A stretch of 15,570 nucleotides of DNA from contig JAISGZ010000009.1 in assembly GCA_031262845.1 (NCBI GenBank), positions 1-15,570 on the forward strand, written 5' to 3'. A program made the position numbers and the translations under genes. This document shows positions 12,901-15,570 of the stretch, piece after piece; the first letter of the stretch is position 1, and each line of letters opens with the position of its first letter. This DNA is from Propionibacteriaceae bacterium. GTDB lineage: Bacteria > Actinomycetota > Actinomycetes > Propionibacteriales > Propionibacteriaceae. Under the pieces are notes generated by a model. It was given only the letters and a program-made list of their open reading frames with translations. It was not told the DNA's origin and made no database searches.

Positions 12901-14070
12901 GACAACGGGACTGACTGACGCGGCCGCCCGCTGGTCGATCAAACGCCGAGCTTCGGCCAACAGCGTCGGCACGATGTCAGCCTCGGGCACCGTGGCGATG
13001 ACCTGGCCACCGACGAAGATCTGACCCTTGCCATTGCCGGAGGCGACGCCGAGATCGGCTTCTCGGGCTTCGCCGGGACCGTTGACGACACAGCCCATGA
13101 CGGCCACCCGCAGCGGCTCTTTGATGCCGTCGAGGGCGGCCGTGACCTGGTTGGCCAAGCTGTAGACATCGACCTGGGCCCGGCCACAGCTGGGACAGGA
13201 CACGATTTCCAAGCGGCGGGGCCGCAGATTGAGGGCTTCGAGTAACTGGCGCCCGACTTTGACTTCTTCGACCGGTGGGGCCGACAGCGAAACCCGGATG
13301 GTGTCGCCGATGCCCTCGGCCAAGAGGGCGCCGAAAGCGGCCGCCGATTTGATCGTGCCGACCTGGGCCGGACCGGCTTCCGTGACCCCGAGATGGAGTG
13401 GATAGTCACTCTGGGCGGCCAACTGGCGGTAGGCCTGGACCATGATCACAGGGTCGTGATGTTTGACCGAGATTTTGAAGTCGTAGAAGTCGACCTCTTC
13501 GAACAGTCGGGCTTCGTTGAGGGCCGATTCGACCAGCGCCTCCGGCGTCGTCCGGCCGTACTTGGCCAACAGCCGCCGGTCGAGCGACCCGGCGTTGATG
13601 CCGATCCGCAGCGACACTCCAGCTGCCGCCGCCGCGGCCGCGATCACCGCCACCTGGTCGTCGAAAGCTTTGATATTGCCGGGGTTGACCCGCACGCCGG
13701 CGCAGCCGGCCTCAATCGCCGCCAGCACGTAGCGGGGTTGGAAGTGGATATCGGCCACCACCGGGATCGGGCTGCGGGCGGCGATGGCCGACAGGGCGTC
13801 GGCGTCATCTTGGCTTGGCACTGCTACCCGGACGATGTCGCAGCCGGCCGCCGTCAACTCGGCGATCTGTTGCAAGGTGGCGTCGACGTCAGCGGTCAAC
13901 GTGGTCGTCATCGACTGGACCGAGATCGGGGCGCCACCGCCGACCAGAACCGAACCGACCGCGATCTGACGACACGGCCGCCGGGGAGCCAAGACCGGCG
14001 GCGCCAAGGCCGCTTCGGCGACGGTCGGATCAGCGGCCGTCCGGTTGGCTGACTGGGCTTGTTCGGTCAC
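12898..14070 (-). CDS. ispG: 4-hydroxy-3-methylbut-2-enyl diphosphate synthase (flavodoxin/ferredoxin)
   Basis: A 390-residue [4Fe-4S] enzyme of the MEP isoprenoid pathway, reducing MEcPP to HMBPP. Landmarks: VLVGGGAPISVQSMTTT (41-57), ELTAAGCDIVRVAVP (71-85), VADIHF (105-110), GVRVNPGNI (125-133), RIGINAGSL (155-163), HLGVTEAG (226-233), cluster ligands Cys292, Cys295 (SCPSCGR), Cys327 (MGCVVNGPGEA) and Glu334. The length fits the two-domain bacterial form. GTG 14070 has a strong AAAGGAG site 6 nt upstream. It follows the site-2 protease gene by 23 nt. Confidence 0.97.
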   Translation of the reverse strand: MTEQAQSANRTAADPTVAEAALAPPVLAPRRPCRQIAVGSVLVGGGAPISVQSMTTTLTADVDATLQQIAELTAAGCDIVRVAVPSQDDADALSAIAARSPIPVVADIHFQPRYVLAAIEAGCAGVRVNPGNIKAFDDQVAVIAAAAAAAGVSLRIGINAGSLDRRLLAKYGRTTPEALVESALNEARLFEEVDFYDFKISVKHHDPVIMVQAYRQLAAQSDYPLHLGVTEAGPAQVGTIKSAAAFGALLAEGIGDTIRVSLSAPPVEEVKVGRQLLEALNLRPRRLEIVSCPSCGRAQVDVYSLANQVTAALDGIKEPLRVAVMGCVVNGPGEAREADLGVASGNGKGQIFVGGQVIATVPEADIVPTLLAEARRLIDQRAAASVSPVV

Positions 14071-14093
14071 GGTGGCTCCTTTGACGGTCCGGG

Positions 14094-15383
14094 TCAGAAC
14101 AGACTGATCGGTGACAAGATATCGGCCACGATCAAGATAACCCCCATCAACAGCAGCGCCGCTCCAACGGCGTAAGCGATCGGTTGGAGTTTGGCCGCGT
14201 CGACCGGGCCGGGATCGGGCCGACGCCGGAGTTTGGCCCAGGCCGAGCGGACGACCCCGTAAGCGCCGGCCGCGATATGACCACCGTCGAACGGCAACAG
14301 CGGCACCAGGTTGAGCAAGGCCAGGAATAGGTTGATTGAACCCAGCAAGGCGGCGTAAACGGCGATTTTCGAGCCCCGGTCGAGTTCATCGGTCGAAGCC
14401 ACTTCACCGGCTAAGCGGGCCGCCCCGACGACGGACATGACGCTGTTTTCATCCCGCGGCTGGCCGGTCACGAGGTCCTCGACCGTCTGCCAGACCAAAA
14501 CTGGGAGTTGGGCAATGGCTTTCAGCGATATCCAGGCGATTTCGCCCATCTGTTCCAACGTCGTCACCGGTCCGGGCCGGATCAGTGGCCGTTCGACGGA
14601 GATACCGAGGTAAGGCCGAATCTCGCCGTTATTGAACTGAGCCATCAGCCCCGACGCCTGGGGCAGCGTCAAGCGGCCGACATCGGGCCGTTCGACGGTG
14701 ATCGTGACCGGGAGGGCTTGGGTTTGGCCGTCGGCGTCGGTCGTGACGTTGGCTAGGAGGGCGGCCGTGTATTGCTCGTAGTCGGCCAGCTCTTGGCCGT
14801 TCAGCGCCACCAGCTGGTCCCCTGGTTCGAGACCGGCTTGAGCAGCCGGCGTCAGGTGACAGGTTTGGTCGCCCTGCTCGCTGGTCAGGCAATTCGTGAC
14901 CGTGGCGACCGTCAGGCTGGGGTCGCCCAAGCGGCCGTAACCCCAGTTGATGCCTTGGAAGAGGGCGAAGGCCAAGATCAGATTGACGGTCACGCCGCCG
15001 GCCATGATGAGGAAGCGGCGGCCGAAGGACTGTTGGTAGAACAAGCGGCCGCTGGCGACGTCGTCCGGCGTGATATCGGCCCACTCCGAGCGCCGGATCG
15101 AATCGGCGAATCGTTTTAGGCGGGTGTCTTTACCTTCACGGTAGGGCGGCACCATGCCGGCGATGGCGCAGTAGCCGCCGAACGGCAGCCACTTGAGGCC
15201 GTATTCCGTCTCGCCACGCCGAAACTTCACGATCGTGGGGCCGAAACCGATCATGAACTGGGTGACTTTGACGCCGAATAATTTGCTGGGCAGGAAATGC
15301 CCCAACTCGTGCAGGCCGACCGAGACCAAGATCAAGGCGAAGAAACCGAGGGCGGCGGCGATCTCTCCCAACAAACTCAGCAT
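14094..15383 (-). CDS. Site-2 protease, RseP/Rip1 family (M50 zinc metalloprotease)
   Basis: A 429-residue intramembrane protease that cleaves transmembrane anti-sigma factors or other membrane substrates (Rip1 in mycobacteria). The catalytic HELGH motif is at residues 25-29 in TM1, and the third zinc ligand is Asp366 in NLVPLLPFDGGHI (358-370). TM2 is about 122-142 (FLIMAGGVTVNLILAF). A PDZ domain occupies about 155-235 (AAQAGLEPGDQLVALNGQEL, 180-199), with two cysteines just before it (Cys165, Cys175) that could form an extracytoplasmic disulphide. The last TM is about 401-422. The ATG at 15383 shares its A with the stop codon of the preceding dxr (TGATG), indicating coupling. Order dxr-rip1-ispG is the actinobacterial standard. 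Confidence 0.94.
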   Translation of the reverse strand: MLSLLGEIAAALGFFALILVSVGLHELGHFLPSKLFGVKVTQFMIGFGPTIVKFRRGETEYGLKWLPFGGYCAIAGMVPPYREGKDTRLKRFADSIRRSEWADITPDDVASGRLFYQQSFGRRFLIMAGGVTVNLILAFALFQGINWGYGRLGDPSLTVATVTNCLTSEQGDQTCHLTPAAQAGLEPGDQLVALNGQELADYEQYTAALLANVTTDADGQTQALPVTITVERPDVGRLTLPQASGLMAQFNNGEIRPYLGISVERPLIRPGPVTTLEQMGEIAWISLKAIAQLPVLVWQTVEDLVTGQPRDENSVMSVVGAARLAGEVASTDELDRGSKIAVYAALLGSINLFLALLNLVPLLPFDGGHIAAGAYGVVRSAWAKLRRRPDPGPVDAAKLQPIAYAVGAALLLMGVILIVADILSPISLF

Positions 15384-15570
15384 CAGCGGCCACCCGCCTG
15401 ACCGAACTCGGTCGCCACTAGGTGCTCAGCCTGTTGCCTGGCCCAGCGGTCAGCGGTCTCAACCGCGGTCACGGTCAACGCCGCCGAAGTCACGAACCGG
15501 CCGACCGGGGCCTCCGAGTCGGTGGTGGTCGGGACTGTGGCCGCCGGAGCGGCGTTATTCGGGACTGAGT
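15383..15570 (-). CDS. dxr: 1-deoxy-D-xylulose 5-phosphate reductoisomerase, C-terminal end
   Basis: Only the last 61 residues are in the window; the frame is open to the right edge. The tail ALTVTAVETADRWARQQAEH (residues 30-49 of the fragment) fits the C-terminal helix of actinobacterial Dxr ('lt...v..ad.WAR..A'). Position upstream of the site-2 protease and ispG is as in mycobacteria. Dxr makes MEP from DXP in the MEP pathway. The part before the helix is a Pro/Thr/Ala-rich stretch (AAPAATVPTTTDSEAPVG, 6-23) that is not typical of Dxr, so the call relies mainly on synteny and the helix. Confidence 0.6.
   Translation of the reverse strand, partial: SVPNNAAPAATVPTTTDSEAPVGRFVTSAALTVTAVETADRWARQQAEHLVATEFGQAGGR

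Noticed and set aside
13393..14052. Plus-strand open frame of 219 codons opposite ispG
   Set aside because: It is a mirror frame of ispG, whose cluster ligands and conserved motifs are all on the minus strand.

Overview
The window reads as ordinary core chromosome of a high-GC Gram-positive bacterium (Actinomycetota). The evidence is GC-rich coding sequence, frequent GTG starts, actinobacterial families (DUF2017 after clpS, DUF3039, DUF2510-RDD, DUF4081-GNAT, a MalQ of about 700 residues with an extra N-terminal region) and gene orders shared with mycobacteria (pncB/clpS/DUF2017; dxr-rip1-ispG-GNAT; manB next to a Trm112-like protein and a SIS-type protein). A propionibacterial relative is plausible, but the sequence alone does not fix the genus.

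Layout, left to right. (1) 1-512, minus: start of feoB and all of feoA (ferrous iron uptake), with a DtxR/IdeR-type iron box touching the feoA start codon. (2) 513-914: a 400-bp gap with an AT-rich island, a long hairpin and a degenerate 34/35-bp tandem repeat. (3) 915-1896, minus: clpS and a DUF2017 gene, overlapping (protein quality control). (4) 1897-2159: divergent promoter region with a 160-bp inverted-repeat structure. (5) 2160-3509, plus: pncB (NAD salvage). (6) 3689-7874, minus: a run of CDF metal transporter, aroQ, DUF3039, a coupled 62-codon ORF and malQ. (7) 8074-10793, minus: manB, a Trm112-like protein and a SIS-fold protein (mannose-phosphate / nucleotide-sugar supply). (8) 10940-11854, plus: a DUF2510-RDD membrane protein abutting the convergent GNAT gene. 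(9) 11855-15570, minus: dxr (C-terminal end only), rip1/rseP-type site-2 protease, ispG and a GNAT gene; dxr and ispG are MEP-pathway isoprenoid enzymes.

I found no tRNA, rRNA, CRISPR array, phage gene, transposase, toxin-antitoxin or defence gene, so I do not claim a new multi-gene system. What deserves attention lies between genes. There is an apparently leaderless feoA whose -10 element sits inside an iron box. An inverted-repeat pair covers the pncB promoter. Several starts have a TANNNT element exactly 6-7 nt upstream and no Shine-Dalgarno sequence, while neighbours in operons have good ones. Three intergenic repeat clusters have different units. One small ORF is wedged between DUF3039 and malQ with coupled junctions at both ends.
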